Source: Adenophora triphylla var. japonica (lineage: Eukaryota; Streptophyta; Magnoliopsida; Asterales; Campanulaceae). Taken from it: DNA of 64,000 nucleotides. Shown piece by piece: positions 21,594 through 32,995 of this stretch. The position numbers were made by a program, and so were the translations under genes. Numbering within the stretch: the stretch's first letter is position 1; each line of letters opens with the position of its first letter. Location: NCBI GenBank assembly GCA_022495995.1, contig JAFEMH010003642.1, positions 1 through 64,000 of the forward strand, in the 5' to 3' direction. The notes beneath the pieces were generated by a model. It did not search any database and had not been told where the DNA came from. It saw only the letters and a program-made list of their open reading frames with translations.

Positions 21594-21945
21594 TATCCAG
21601 AACCTTATGAAAGTGATATCCAGAAACCTTCAAATGAATATCCAGAAACCTTCAAAATGTTTCTGGATATTCATTCGATGATTTCTGGATATACATTTGA
21701 AGGTTTCTGGATATCCAGAAACCTTCAATAGCAATTTCTGGATATGCCCTAACACATTTCTGGATATGCACCTAACAGTTTCTGGATATGCACCTGCGGT
21801 TTCTGGATATGCATTTCACATACTTCTGGATATGCACCTAACAGTTTCTGGATATCAAACTCAAAGCTTCTAGATATCCAGATGCTTTGGTCTTGGCCTT
21901 GGGTTTTTTTTTTCTGGATATCAAATACAAAGCTTCTGGCTATTA
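21594..21945. repeat. Cluster of TTTCTGGATAT motifs in both orientations
   Basis: Around 15 copies of CTGGATAT or its complement ATATCCAG occur in 350 bp. Complement copies come first (GATATCCAGAAACC), then forward copies spaced about 20-25 bp, many as TTTCTGGATATGCACCTAACAG. One copy, TTTCTGGATATCCAGAAACC, is a perfect palindrome core. The cluster is half direct, half inverted array. The peptide repeats it encodes on the minus strand are a by-product. Confidence 0.85.
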
Positions 21946-22094
21946 AAAACACGTTTTTCTATAGTTATGAAGAAACGCGTTTCTCAGCAGACCTACTCAA
22001 AAAGTATACCATTAAACTATAAAAAGCATGAAAAAGCTTATTGATTTTGAAATCATTTGATCACTTAATGATATACATATGGATCATTAATGCA

Positions 22095-22097
<3 letters not shown>

Positions 22098-22134
<37 letters not shown>
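22098..22134. repeat. (TA)n-(CA)n microsatellite
   Basis: A run of TA dinucleotides passes directly into CACACACAC. A T-rich stretch follows at about 22165-22201. Confidence 0.85.
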
Positions 22135-22204
22135 TAGTACATGCCCTTGTTCAAGGTCACGTAATTTTTTTTTTAAATTTTTTTTTAAATTATTTTTTTT
22201 TAAG

Positions 22205-22310
22205 GGCAAAATGGAAAAGGGACAAAATAGTGAGGGCAAAATGGAAATTTCGGCCATTAACACTGTTAAAAGAACTGTTCACACCCTTCCCTAATTTATA
22301 CTATAGATAT
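22205..22310 (+). repeat. 3' end of dispersed repeat R1, second copy
   Basis: AATAGTGAGGGCAAAATGG, ACTGTT, GAACTGTTCACACCCTTCC and TTTATACTATAGATAT match the order at 1-80. Its TA tail is split from it by the copia element and continues at 48021-48073. Confidence 0.55.
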
Positions 22311-22600
22311 TGTGACGCAGGTTACTGCCTTTGGGAGCGTCCGCTCCCAAGGAGGGGGAGCGCCTGCTCCCAATAGGCCAATTTCCGTTTCAAGTCTCTG
22401 GAATTGGGGAGCGTCCGCTCCCAGTGTCGCAACACAGATTTAGTTTCCTTTTCCTTGCGTCTGTTTTGGAATAGGATAGTTGATTTGGAATAGAATTGTT
22501 TTTTCGTTATGATTTCCTGTTCCTAAAACTATGTTACTATATAATTCCTCCTTGAGAGAAGAATAAACACAAGAAATTCTACCCAAATTAAATTTCTACA
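22311..22600 (+). repeat. Copia 5' LTR
   Basis: TGTGACGCAGG to TTTCTACA. It contains three GC palindromes of the form TGGGAGCGTCCGCTCCCA within 22331-22423, one fewer than the 3' LTR because a stretch of about 24 bp is absent. It carries the end of the transcript start region ATATAATTCCTCCTTGAGAG as in the partner. Confidence 0.92.
22331..22423. repeat. GC-palindrome cluster in copia 5' LTR
   Basis: TTGGGAGCGTCCGCTCCCAA is a perfect inverted repeat with a TC spacer; GGGAGCGCCTGCTCCCA and GGGAGCGTCCGCTCCCA follow. The architecture resembles the TGGGCGACCGCCCA clusters in the unrelated gypsy LTRs of A and B. Confidence 0.8.
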
Positions 22601-22613
22601 TGATATCAAAGCC
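22601..22613 (+). other. Copia primer binding site
   Basis: TGATATCAAAGCC directly follows the LTR end and is a near match to the initiator-Met PBS TGGTATCAGAGCC. Confidence 0.75.
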
Positions 22614-22634
22614 TCCATACACAAGCTCTTGACA

Positions 22635-22896
22635 ATGGCGGAACAAGTCTTGGCCGGCGGTGGTGATGGGCGGCCTCCACCGGTTTTGAAGATTGAATAT
22701 AACTCTCCCTTCTACCTAGGTCCCCAAGATCGACCTGGTGATTTCATAACCCCTACTCGCTTATGTGGTGATAACTATGATGATTGGGCTGGTGATATAC
22801 AGACCGCTCTCGAAGCAAGACGCAAATTTGGTTTCTTGGATGGATCTATTCCCTCCGTCGTTCCTCCTTGCACCGAGTCAGATTGGAATACCATCC
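22635..22896 (+). pseudogene. gag: Copia polyprotein, N-terminal gag part (interrupted)
   Basis: Starts ATG for MAEQVLAGGGDGRPPP and includes PFYLGPQDRPGDFITP and LCGDNYDDWAGDIQTALEAR, the usual N-terminus of copia gag proteins that package element RNA in cytoplasmic particles. The frame is open until element C interrupts it at 22897 and resumes at 34883 with the CATCC duplication. The second in-frame ATG (22635) rather than 22629 is preferred because it begins the family-like MAEQ word, but either could serve. Confidence 0.85.
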
Positions 22897-24598
22897 TGTA
22901 AGTGCTCCAATTTGAGTTGGTAGCTTTTTCGTTAGAAAGTTAACGAAAGTTTTAACATTTCTAACATTCCTAACAATCCTAACTTTTCTAACAAAGTAAG
23001 GGTAAAATGGGCATTGCTATTTAGAGTTAAACCTTCTAAGGAATCTCAAAAAGCAAAAGAATTAAGAAAATCCCGAAACAGCAAGTTGAAAAACATTTTC
23101 TGCTGAGATTTTTGAATTTTATTCCTTGTGTCCAAAGCTGGAGCTGCATTTAATGAACAGTGCACGCCAAGCAACCCCATCCGCGCGGACATCTTTGTAA
23201 AGTCAGGAGGGCTATAAATTGAGCCCTCCAGTCACGAAAATAAGGAGGAACAACACATTTTGCACCGAACCTCTGGCGAAATATAGAGAGAAAACAGTGA
23301 GAATTCACTTGAATTGTCACCATTTTCTCTCCAATCTTTCCCAACTCATACTCATCCACTCACTCTCATATTAAAGCCCTAAACACTCATACACTCAAGC
23401 CAAACACTCAAGAACACAAGGAAGATTGGTAAACCCTCCTCTTCCTAACCCTAAATCTCATCCATGCATGCATCTTCAAAACTACAAAATGTAGTTCTTT
23501 CATCTTCTTGCTCTAGATCTAAGAAGATCACCATGGAAGACCATCTCCATGGATGATCTTCTACAAAGATCAAAATTATTTTCAAGTTTTCTTACTTTCT
23601 CACAAAGAAAACTCATTTTCAAAACCCTAAAAACCATTTTCAAGCATAAAATCTTGATTTCAAAGGATAAAATTCCCCTTCCCAAGCAAATGAAGTGCTT
23701 AGTCCTAATGTACCCCAAGGATGGTTTGGTATAGTTGATTCACCACTAAAATGTCTAGTGATCACTAACCAAAACCTAGGGAAATGGGGACAAGCATAGA
23801 TGCAAAACCCCCCCTTAAAATCATATTTTCTTTCTTGAGAAGTTGCTGTCCAGTAGCAATTTTCTCAGACCTCAGTCCATGGTCTTAATTTTTGGACACA
23901 GATGAACTTGGAATTTGGTATTGACTACAAAATACTTTTTGTAGCCAACATCCAGATCTTTCCAGACATATTTTTACTTTATTTTTTGGGTGAGTAAAAC
24001 TCCTCTTTTCAAATTTTCTTTCAGAGGCTAGTTCATCAGCTTCTGGGAATCCAGATCTCATATCTGAGGTTTCAAGAAGGTTTTGACCCCTCAAATATTC
24101 TCCAAAATTGAAAATTCCTTCGCACAGACTTTATTTAAGGTGTCTAGAACAACTTTCATTCTCTGAGTTTATCCAGATTATGAAGTTTTAAGACCCTTGA
24201 ATCCATTTCAAAATCAAAGGTCCACTGCCTTTTTCTTTCTGGCAGAAATGGCTCTCAACTTCAAAAGGTCTTTTGAGTACCAAATCTCAACCCAAAAATC
24301 TTCCAAAAAATCATGGGATCAGTTTAAAGTCTTAAAAAGATATCCCAATTTTTACTTTTCTGAATTTCAACTTATTTTGGCCAAAACATACACACACACA
24401 CACACACAAATGATTTTCAGCTTGGAAGACTCGTTTTACGAGGCGCGTCGGGTGCACACTAACGTCCTTCCCGACGCGTAACGTGACCTCCGAACCTAAA
24501 TCTCTGATCTCGGACTTTTTTCAAAGTTTTGGCCCTTAAAACAAAAATGGCGTGGCGACTCCGTTTTGATTTTCACAAAAAAAATCGGGTACATCACA
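22897..24598 (+). repeat. 5' LTR of element C
   Basis: 1702 bp and nearly identical to 33181-34882. It contains a putative TATA box CTATAAAT near 23212, a (CA)n run near 24388-24408 and a PBS-like TGGCGACTCCG near 24552. Small open frames inside are shadows. Confidence 0.93.
23210..23218 (+). promoter_or_regulatory. Putative TATA box of element C 5' LTR
   Basis: GGCTATAAATTGAGCCCTCC lies about 315 bp into the LTR and is repeated at the equivalent place in the 3' LTR (near 33498). The TATA motif is flanked by a short inverted repeat, GGGCT/AGCCC. Assigned from motif and position only. Confidence 0.5.
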
Positions 24599-24599
24599 G

Positions 24600-24617
24600 T
24601 GGCGACTCCGCTGGGGA
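24600..24617 (+). other. Primer binding site of element C (tRNA-Arg type)
   Basis: TGGCGACTCCGCTGGGGA begins two bases after the LTR end. It matches the complement of a tRNA 3' end and the PBS reported for Ogre/Tat elements. Confidence 0.85.
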
Positions 24618-26068
24618 AGATAAGCTTTTTCTAAAAAAAAAAAATGATATTTGGTATATTGGTGGAAACCATTAAACTTCCCGTTATCGCCTCCTAACAC
24701 GAGTCGGGGATAAATTGTGGTCTAACAATCCCACGTACCGGTATCACCGTTTTCAAAAAAAAAAGGGAAAAGCTTTTGAGGGTCAAGCTTCCGTCTCAAC
24801 ATTTGAAAATCCTTTGCTTTGTGTGTGTTGATTTTTGCACAGTTTTCGTGTTGTTTTGGCCGCCTCGGAGAAAGTCAAAATTTTGACTGTCGGAATAATG
24901 TCCCTAACTGTCGGAATTTTCGTGCTTACGTGTTCATTAAATTTCAAAAAAAAAAAAAGGATTTTCAAAAAAAAAAAAAGAAGAAAATTTTCAAAAAAAA
25001 AATCATGCATCATATTTTTAAGACACATAAAAAATTTCCTATTTTACTCAGAAAAAGAATATAGACTGCTTGCACACTACGCGCACGTGACCGTACACTG
25101 CACACTACGTCCCTAACCCGGGGAAATCCTTGTCGCGGTCCGTTTGGTCTTATTACGCCTCTCGGATGAGCACAGGACTACCCAAACATCCCATGGAGCC
25201 TCGTGTCGACCATGCACTTGTCCGTGACACACTTTGTCCGAGACCCGGTTGGTTTTTAGTCCGGGTCTGTGTCATGCCCCGTCCGTGTATAGACCTTTCC
25301 TTTCAAGCCTTTGTCGGCATACCGACTCAATATCTTTCGGGTCCCTAATCGCCGAAGTCATGCCGGCTTTCCGCCGCAGACTTTGACCAAGATATTGACC
25401 GGCGCCTTGACTTCGGCTCCGACCGGCACAAATTATACACCGACTCCCAAAGCATGACACCGAGTCATCAAGGATTAGCGGTTATTCCATGCCTAATTAC
25501 GGCTTAACCGACGACAAGTCAAGATCAATAGCGGACATTTATCGATCCAAATCATGCCGACTTTTCGTCGAGCTCCTCGGACACGATCTTGACTTTAACG
25601 TCGCCTTTGTCCGTAATTTACATCGAATGCCCGTTAAGACTCGATTACCCGCCGACTTCTAGGATCGTTTTCTTTCTGGCCGGTGGGACCCGCTTGCCCT
25701 ATAGGACCCTCGCCCGGGGCCGTCCACCCCGGGAGGTCGAAATACAGTGGAATACGAGGGGCTTATAGACGTAGTGACGGGGCCCACCGATCCAGAATCG
25801 AGTAGTTTGCAAAAAAAAAGAGCAATCTTTTCCAACCGATTAGGTTAATAAAACGTGTTTTAAGTAAACATGAACAAATAATTGCATGTTGCACGAGCCT
25901 TGAGCCCAAACACCTACCCACCTTCAATTCCCGCCATCCGAACCCTCGTGTCTTTCCCCCGCAGCCTCCGCACAAAGCTTGGTTTCGGCACCGGGTCACC
26001 GTTTGATCAGCTGGGAAGAGTCAAGCGCATCGTCGCCTTCGTCGTTTGTTTCAACTCCGGGTTTCGTA
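24618..26068 (+). other. Leader of element C
   Basis: A non-coding leader of about 1.45 kb, with A-runs interrupted by ATTTTC near 24945-25005 and GC-richer sequence from 25080 to 25760. The short open frames overlap each other on both strands and carry no known domain. Long leaders before gag are usual in the Tat lineage. Confidence 0.55.
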
Positions 26069-28312
26069 ATGTCTCGCATCGCCGGTAACGATGGGGACAA
26101 CGTCACTCCGCCTCCCGGACTCCTCGCATGCAACAAGAATGGAATCGCTAGCGTAACGTATGAGAGTGCGACAGAAGCACATCCGAATAGCCTTATCGAG
26201 GCTATTAAGAGCCATGGTCCGGCCGCCGCCTCAACCCGTATGGCACCTTCACCGTGGAAGAAGAGGAAGACCTCAACCCCACTCTTGGTCGCCCGACTAC
26301 TCCTGTGATGCCACCACCGGCCTCCCACGGTACTACCACCGTAATCCATGCTTCGGCCTCCGGGTCAGCCAGCTCCCAAATGCAGACCACTGATCCCCGC
26401 AGCCCGACGAGACGAGCCAATTCCTGGGCCCCTCAGCTGGGACAAAATCGCACGGAATATCTTCTCATGCTTGGGGCTACCCCGGAATGCCACAAAGAAT
26501 GGGGATCCCACCTCGCCGGGACCAATCAATCCTGACCTTCACAAAGAACAGCTTTGGGATACCACCCCGCTTTGGTTCGGCAACAATCAGGAGTCCCACT
26601 CGTAATGGTACTAGCTCACCGCTCCTCACACAGCTCTCACAAATCCATTTCTCACTCAGACTTCTATGGGTTATCAAGCCTCCATCCCGTGTCATCCGAA
26701 TCACCAGACCGCAAGATCCCCCGGTTACACACCTTTCGCCACAGCCATGCAATTCAACAATCCAGACAAAGCAGCCCACACTCAAGCCTACTTATGGGCC
26801 TCACTCCGAAATCCGAGCTATCCGGCTACCTCAGTCCGCATCTGCCTTCCCCGCTAATGGAAAGCCAACAAAGAAGCCGCCGGGTTTTATCCTTTTGCCC
26901 AAGCTCCTACCTACACTCCCTGTGGTAATTTGGGCCAAGGACAAGTTTTCACCTATGCCCCGAATATGGTATCCCTTCCACCAAGCAGCCGCCAGCTGGT
27001 AACTCCTCTCTTCAGCTCACCGGTTTGAACGCTATGGCTCCACCTTTGGATCCCCAATTGGCTTGGTTTATGGAGCAACACAAGGAAATGAAAGCACAGA
27101 TTGCCGAATTGACCGCCAAAGAACACTCGCTCTTCGGCCTACGTATCCCGACTCGATTGTCCCCCGCCTCACAAGTTTGTGATGCCCACTCTGGAATTGT
27201 TTGACGGGAGTGCATGCCCTAAAACTCACTTGGACACCTATACTTTGGCAATGAAGGCTAAGGGATGCACAAACCAAATAGCTGGCCGATTACTTTAGTC
27301 TCTCTTTGAAGTCGGGGGCTTTGAAATGGTTTTTCCGATTGCGGCAGGCTAGGGCTACTTGGGAACAGATTACGCACTTTCACGTATAAGTACAAAGCCA
27401 ACTTGGAATGGGAGACAAACAGAGTTGACTCCGCAAACAACGATGCGGCGCCCTAATGAGAATATTGGGGATTTCTATAAGAGGTGGAACTTGAAGCTCA
27501 GAAATGGCCATTCCTCCCTCCGACGAGGAGCAAGCTTAGACATCTTTCGCCATGCTTGAAGCCGCATTTGAGAGCTTCCCTCGCCCACTTCCCCTACGCC
27601 GACTTGCGTGCAATGGTTAATTCCGGCTAAGTTTGAAAAGGCTTACAATCAGCCAGCTCGACCGCCGCACTCGCCACGGATATCGGGCTCCTCCCTCCAA
27701 CACTACTCTCGCTTTCGCTAAAGGCAAAGAGGCGATCGGCTACGCGGGACAGACTGTAACAATGCCACTTCCTTTGTTCCCAAGAAGCCCGATGCATCCG
27801 CATCCCGCTCCAAGACTTGAGAAACCTTGGAATGCCTTTAAGCGATATCTTCAAAGGATTGGTAAAAGAAGATTTGCTCCGGCCTTTGGATAATTATCGC
27901 CCAAGAAACCCCAACGCTTCTTTGGATACCTCCAAGCATTGTGCCTTTCATCGCACCATGGGCACCTCGACGTATGATTGCGTCCCCCGAAGAAGGCAAT
28001 CCAAAATTTGATTGAGCAAGGGAGGTTAGAGATGCCCGAAGGGCCTAATACCATCAATAACCCGCTCCCTAACAACATGAGTGTCAACATGGTCGAGTTT
28101 GGTGATCCAAGACTTGTGGGCATAATGGAATTTGACTCGCCCTTTGTGAGGTCGGTGAATCAGCCATCGCAGCGATGAAAGTGGTTGGATTAAGAAAGAG
28201 ATTGCCAAGGAAATCCCGATGGAAAGGTCTGCAATAGCTCCCGTCTCCGGCCGAAGAATAGATGCATGGTTCAACAAAGAAAGAGCGGCTAGATTGGGGG
28301 CTACCTATCTTT
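26069..28312 (+). pseudogene. gag: Decayed gag of element C (Tat/Ogre type)
   Basis: Starts near the ATG for MSRIAGNDGDN. Family words appear in shifting frames: PTLELFDGSACPKTHLDTY (about 27180), LKSGALKWFFRLRQA (about 27310), YKANLEWET, RPNENIGDFYKRWNLKLR (about 27450), then ILKGLVKED, HCAFHRTMG, NLIEQGRLEMPEGP and NPLPNNMSVNMVEF (about 28010-28095). The order matches the gag of Tat/Ogre elements up to the point where protease normally starts. At least eight frame changes and several stops interrupt it. The reading fades after about 28312 and no pol follows. Confidence 0.75.
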
Positions 28313-29006
28313 AAAATAGTCTTTTGAGTCAACCTTCGTAGGTTCTAGTACTTTTCTTTCACCTAAGTCCTTCCCGACATTTGTCGTTGTAGTCCATTTT
28401 GGACATAGTGGTTAAATGCCTAACTTTTAATATAAGTCTTTTTTCTCTTCTTGCTAGACTCGAGACATCACTTGCGCACCCACGTTACACTTAATTAAAA
28501 TGGTCTTATCCAAAATGATCACTTGCAGTGGCCGCTCAACCACTAATTCTTCGAAAATGATTAATATTTAAACTAATCGGAGTGAGAAAACCAATTGATA
28601 TCCTTCTCAAATGGGGGCTTACCAACTCCCATCTTGCATCTCATATGCTCACATCCCTTTCATCATCATCATCTCGTTGCTCGATGAATTTGCATGGATC
28701 TTTTCTCATATAAAGTTTAAGCAAGCAATGAAGACTTAAATCTCGTTTAGATCATCCAAGAGGGATTGCGGTTGAAACCTTTCACCCATAGGAAAGCCAT
28801 TACCTCACCCTCACTAAACACTACCCTTTCATTTCAAGATCGGCGTGTTTTGAAACCCGGTTTAGCCATCATTTTTGCTCCATACTGAGAGAAAGTCCAA
28901 GCGAGCCCAAGAGTTTAGCTTCAAGAGTCGGCGATGCGCAAAATATCTCAAGCCATGAAGGAAGGACAAAGATAATCTTCAACTCCTCAGGAGGCTTTCC
29001 AAGTCA

Positions 29007-29040
<34 letters not shown>

Positions 29041-29130
29041 AAAACAAAACAAACAAAACAAAAAAAAAAACAAAAACAAAAAAAAAAAAAAAAACAAAAA
29101 AAAAAAAAAAAACAAAAAGAAAAAAAAAGA
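29007..29130 (+). repeat. A-rich low-complexity tract
   Basis: Long A runs broken by single C, and a few G, residues (AAAACAAAACAAAAC pattern). The minus-strand poly-Phe frames here are artefacts of this tract. Confidence 0.9.
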
Positions 29131-29261
29131 AGAACTGCTCGGTCCTCAAAAGTCCCCGACTTCTCAATGATCAAAAAGGAGCCTGAATTCTCGCAAGATC
29201 GCAAAAAAGTTGTCGATAGCTTGGACTTCCTCTCACCATTACCTTAAATCAATCCCAAGCC

Positions 29262-29452
29262 ATCCTCTCTATTTTAGAGGATACTCCCATTACCCTCGCC
29301 TTTGGTCAAAGTCAAAATTTGACCTCTCATTCTTAGAGGCAATCAATCTTCCCCGCCATAGATTTCCCAAACACGTCCCTACAAGCCAACCTCTCATCTT
29401 TAGAGGTTCAACAAGAAAGGCCCAAATCCGACCTCTCATCTTAAGAGGTCAA
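29262..29452. repeat. Four spaced hairpins CCTCT...AGAGG
   Basis: CCTCTCTATTTTAGAGG, GACCTCTCATTCTTAGAGGC, AACCTCTCATCTTTAGAGGTT and GACCTCTCATCTTAAGAGGTC follow at roughly 30-65 bp spacing. Each is a 5-8 bp stem with a short loop. The units are similar to each other, so they are a dispersed short repeat. Confidence 0.7.
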
Positions 29453-31375
29453 AATTTCCCAAAATCACCCGATGGCCGATCGAAGCCCTAAACCCAACTA
29501 CAATTCCTATCGGATAGCGCTTTCATTCTAATATCCTCGATGTCAGGATCAAATTAATGCTTCATTGCTTGCTTAAAATTGGAATCTAATCCATCTTGGT
29601 CCAAAATTACCAATCAAAGATTGGGCAAATTCAACCCTTCCCTTCATGTGAGAACATTTCATTTCTCCTCACAAACACTTGCCGTGGATGTCCCACTGGG
29701 CTTCGCATCCGTGTCTTTCATGGACACTCTAAGGGATATGTTATTCAATCCTCAAAATCCCCAAAGGTCCTCGCACCCTCGAATTTCAACATTCGTTCTC
29801 TTTTCATTCGGGATAGACCCGAACTACGGCGACCCGAGCTCTTCATAATGGAGGGAACGTAGGCAACCGTAAATTGGTCCTGGCCGAAATCACAAACAAA
29901 TTTCAAAAAAAAAAAAATCCGGTCTCATCAAGGATCGTCCCTATATACTTTCCGCCCTTCCGAGCTTGATTCCCGATATCGCTGGTCTTCTCCTTGTGAT
30001 TAATCAAAATATTTGTTCATATCGTAATTAGGAGTTGAATAACCCGAACATTAACAAAGGGTTTTAAGCAACCTTGTGATCATCATGAATAAGACAAGTT
30101 TTCAAGTGTCTCGACAAGTCTTCTCTTTCTACATCATAGGAAAATAGAGCCAAACATTGTCTTTCTGTCTGCAGGGGCCTCCATACACTTTTCCACACCT
30201 TGTGATGCTTATACTCTCTCAAAAGAGTCAAACCTAAAGCGAGTGTGTATACACAAAATCGGGATTCATTCCCACTTTTCGAAAGATGTGCCCCTGCACG
30301 TAAACATTTCGAGTCTTGTCCATTGACTTGGTTGACTAAGATCTCGAAAAGATGGGTGCCTCCTTGGTCACATGATGACTCGTCTCGCAAAAAGGATCGC
30401 TTCCGAGTTTCTTCACGCCGGGGCTTCGCTAAGCGGTTCTCCTGTGTTCTCCTGTATCAGCTCTTCAAGATGGGACTTCTATAGTCATCCTTGGGTCCAC
30501 ATTGCGTTCTTCACTACGAGATAGATTCGCCAAGTCAATTCTTCAAAATCCGGACTTTGCCTACTCAGGATCCGGGGGCTTTATCAAGCTGGTCCTTTGG
30601 ACCCGAATTTTATCAAGTCGCAAGAAAGAATTTCAGCTTCAGAACCTGGTACATAGCAGCTTCCCGTAGCATCGGAATTCAAGATCAGGGTTTCTCCCGG
30701 CATTAGCAATTCCATCAAACCATTCTCCGGATAAGGTTTCGGTCAAAGTCACAAATACCCAAATGAAAGAAGCTTCACTCGTATCAACGTGCTCCTAGAG
30801 CCTCGTCAAAGACGCCTTCAAATGACCAAGAATGAGAGGGAAAATTTCAATCAAGACCCGGGATCCGAATCCAATCTCATCAAGATTGAGGTCCATGTGA
30901 TATTGCTGACAAAACCTCACCAACAACCGCTGTTTAAATCGCGATCAAGGGTTCTCATCCTCCACTTGCTCAAAATCTGTCCCAAACAGTCTCCAGACAC
31001 ATATATCCCCTCTCATCACCATGCATCCCCACAAAAATCTCCCCAGGGCTCATGTAGCATGCACAAAACTTGAATCAATAGGAAAAATCCTAAGTGATTG
31101 AAAATCATAAATCGTAATTTCCCTGCCAAAAGCTTAGGCCAAGTGCATCTTCGAAAGCAAATAAACGCATCATCTCATAATCATTTTTGGTTCTATGCAT
31201 GCATCCTCCATCATGAATGCCATATATGCATCTTCCTCTTCACTAACAAATGCAGGAATTCAAACGTAATCCCCCTTTTCGGCAAGGATGATCTTCACCA
31301 AAGACGACCTCAAATGGATGAAAACAAAGCCTCAACATCCACAAACATATGAAGACCGCTCCAAGTGTCTACAAA

Positions 31376-31815
31376 TCGGTCGTGACGCCAAGTTCTCCAA
31401 TACAATTCGGTCGTAGACGCCAAGTTCTCCAATACAATTCGGCCGTAGACGCCAAGTTCTCCAATACAATTCGGCCGTGACACCAAGTTCTCCAATACAA
31501 TTCGGTCGAGACGCCAAGTTCTCCAATACAATCCGGCCGAGACGCCAAGCTCTCCAATACAATCAGGTCAAGGACGCCAAGTTCTCCAATACAATCCGGC
31601 CGAGACGCCAAGCTCTCCAATATAATCAGTCAAGGACGCCAAGTTCTCCAATACAATCCGGCCGTAGACGCCAAGCTCTCCAATACAATCAGGTCAAGGA
31701 CGCCAAGTTCTCCAATACAATCGGTCAGGGACGCCAAGTTCTCAAATACAAATCGGTCAGGGACGCCAAGTTCTCAAATACAATGCGATTAGAGACACCA
31801 AGTTCTCAAAAGCAA
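31376..31815 (+). repeat. Tandem array 1 in element C, about 14 units of 31-32 bp
   Basis: The unit reads roughly CGGTCGTAGACGCCAAG followed by TTCTCCAATACAAT. Units in the middle alternate between a CCGGCCGAGACGCCAAGC form and a CAGGTCAAGGACGCCAAGT form, giving a two-unit higher-order repeat. Open frames on both strands through the array are consequences of the repetition. Confidence 0.92.
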
Positions 31816-32330
31816 GAAGTCCCAATGTGAAGACAAGCTCAAAAACCTCTACAAGTTTGACGATCACCAAAGAAGATGCAGACTCAACCAAACTCCTCCT
31901 TCAGTCAAAATGCCTCCAAAGACAAAGAAATCGTCGGCCAGAAACCGCCCCACGAACGGCAACCTAACAACTCTTCATCAACATCGCCCGTAGCCTCGCC
32001 GCCTACATGTAAGCACAAAGACAAATATGAAAGCATATCTTAATCAACTACTTTTCTGAAAGAACATTATCATCAAATCTTAGGGCGACTTCCCAAAAAA
32101 ATAGTCAAACCTCAAATACTGTCAAACCATCAAAGACCATCCCCAGCTATCTTCGAACTACGACCGGCTTGATTCCCTCTTAAGGATACGTAGGTAGCCT
32201 ATCATTAGGTCCATCCACTCGACCAGCACGGTCATCCTTTCCTTCGGCAGCAGACGTAAAACCGATCCCTTCAAATAAAGTCCACTAGAGGACCATCTAT
32301 CCTAAACCATCAAAGGAAATCATTTCAAAT

Positions 32331-32600
32331 CAAGGTTCGAGGCACCTAAGACGCCATCATCAAGGTTCGAGGCACCTAAAACGCCATCATCAAGGTTCGA
32401 GCCACCTAAGGCGCCATCATCAAGGTTCGAGGCACCTAATACGCCATCACCAAGGTTCAAGGCACCTGAGACGCCATCATCAAGGTTCGAGGCACCTAAG
32501 ACGCCATCATCAAGGTTTGAGGCACCTAAGACGCCATCGTCAAGATTCGAGGCACCTAAGATGCCATCATTAAGGTTTGAGGCACCTAAAACGCTATCAC
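32331..32600 (+). repeat. Tandem array 2 in element C, nine 30 bp units
   Basis: The unit is about CAAGGTTCGAGGCACCTAAG plus ACGCCATCAT. Nine units occur in register with few substitutions. Because 30 is a multiple of three, the minus strand encodes a repeating ten-residue peptide, probably without meaning. Confidence 0.92.
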
Positions 32601-32635
32601 ACACAACACGAGGAAAGCGATAAATCGCAATCATC

Positions 32636-32995
32636 CCTTAGGGTGACTTCCCAAAAACATTCAGATCTTAGGGCGACTTCCCCAAAACAGTCAAAACCTT
32701 AGGGCGACTTCCCCAAAACAGTCAAAACCTTAGGGTGACTTCCCGAAAACAGTCAGACCATAGGGTGACTTCTCAAAAATAGTCAAAACCTTAGGGTGAC
32801 TTCCCGAAAACAGTCAAAACCTTAGGGCGACTTCCCCAAAACAGTCAAAACCTTAGGGTGACTTCCCCAAAACAGTCAGATCATAGGGCGACTTCCCAAA
32901 AATAGTCAGACCATAGGGTGACTTCCCCAAAACAGTCAGACCATAGGGTGACTTCCCAAAAATAGTCAAATCTTAGGGCGACCTTCCTAAAGCAG
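32636..32995 (+). repeat. Tandem array 3 in element C, about 12 units of 30-31 bp
   Basis: The unit is about CTTAGGG[T/C]GACTTCCCC plus AAAACAGTCAAAAC. A solitary copy lies upstream at about 32078-32107, on the other side of array 2. The unit sequence is unrelated to arrays 1 and 2. Confidence 0.9.

Larger units (their letters stand above)
28313..31370 (+). other. Non-coding region of element C after gag
   Basis: In a complete element protease, RT, RNase H and integrase would be here; none was recognised on either strand. Visible features are an A-rich low-complexity tract (29007-29130), a set of small hairpins (29262-29452) and one copy of a GAACTACG...ACGTAGGCAACC block (29819-29874). Confidence 0.6.

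Noticed and set aside
29004..29204. Minus-strand open frames rich in phenylalanine
   Set aside because: Translation of an A-rich tract; no domain and no codon structure.
31310..31830. Long open frames on both strands of tandem array 1 (repeating YWRTW, ASRPNCIGELGV)
   Set aside because: Array units close to a multiple of three keep frames open by repetition; all frames vary freely and none matches a family.
32320..32634. Repeating ASNLDDGVLG protein on the minus strand
   Set aside because: Follows from nine 30 bp units; no start context, no family and wrong orientation for the element.
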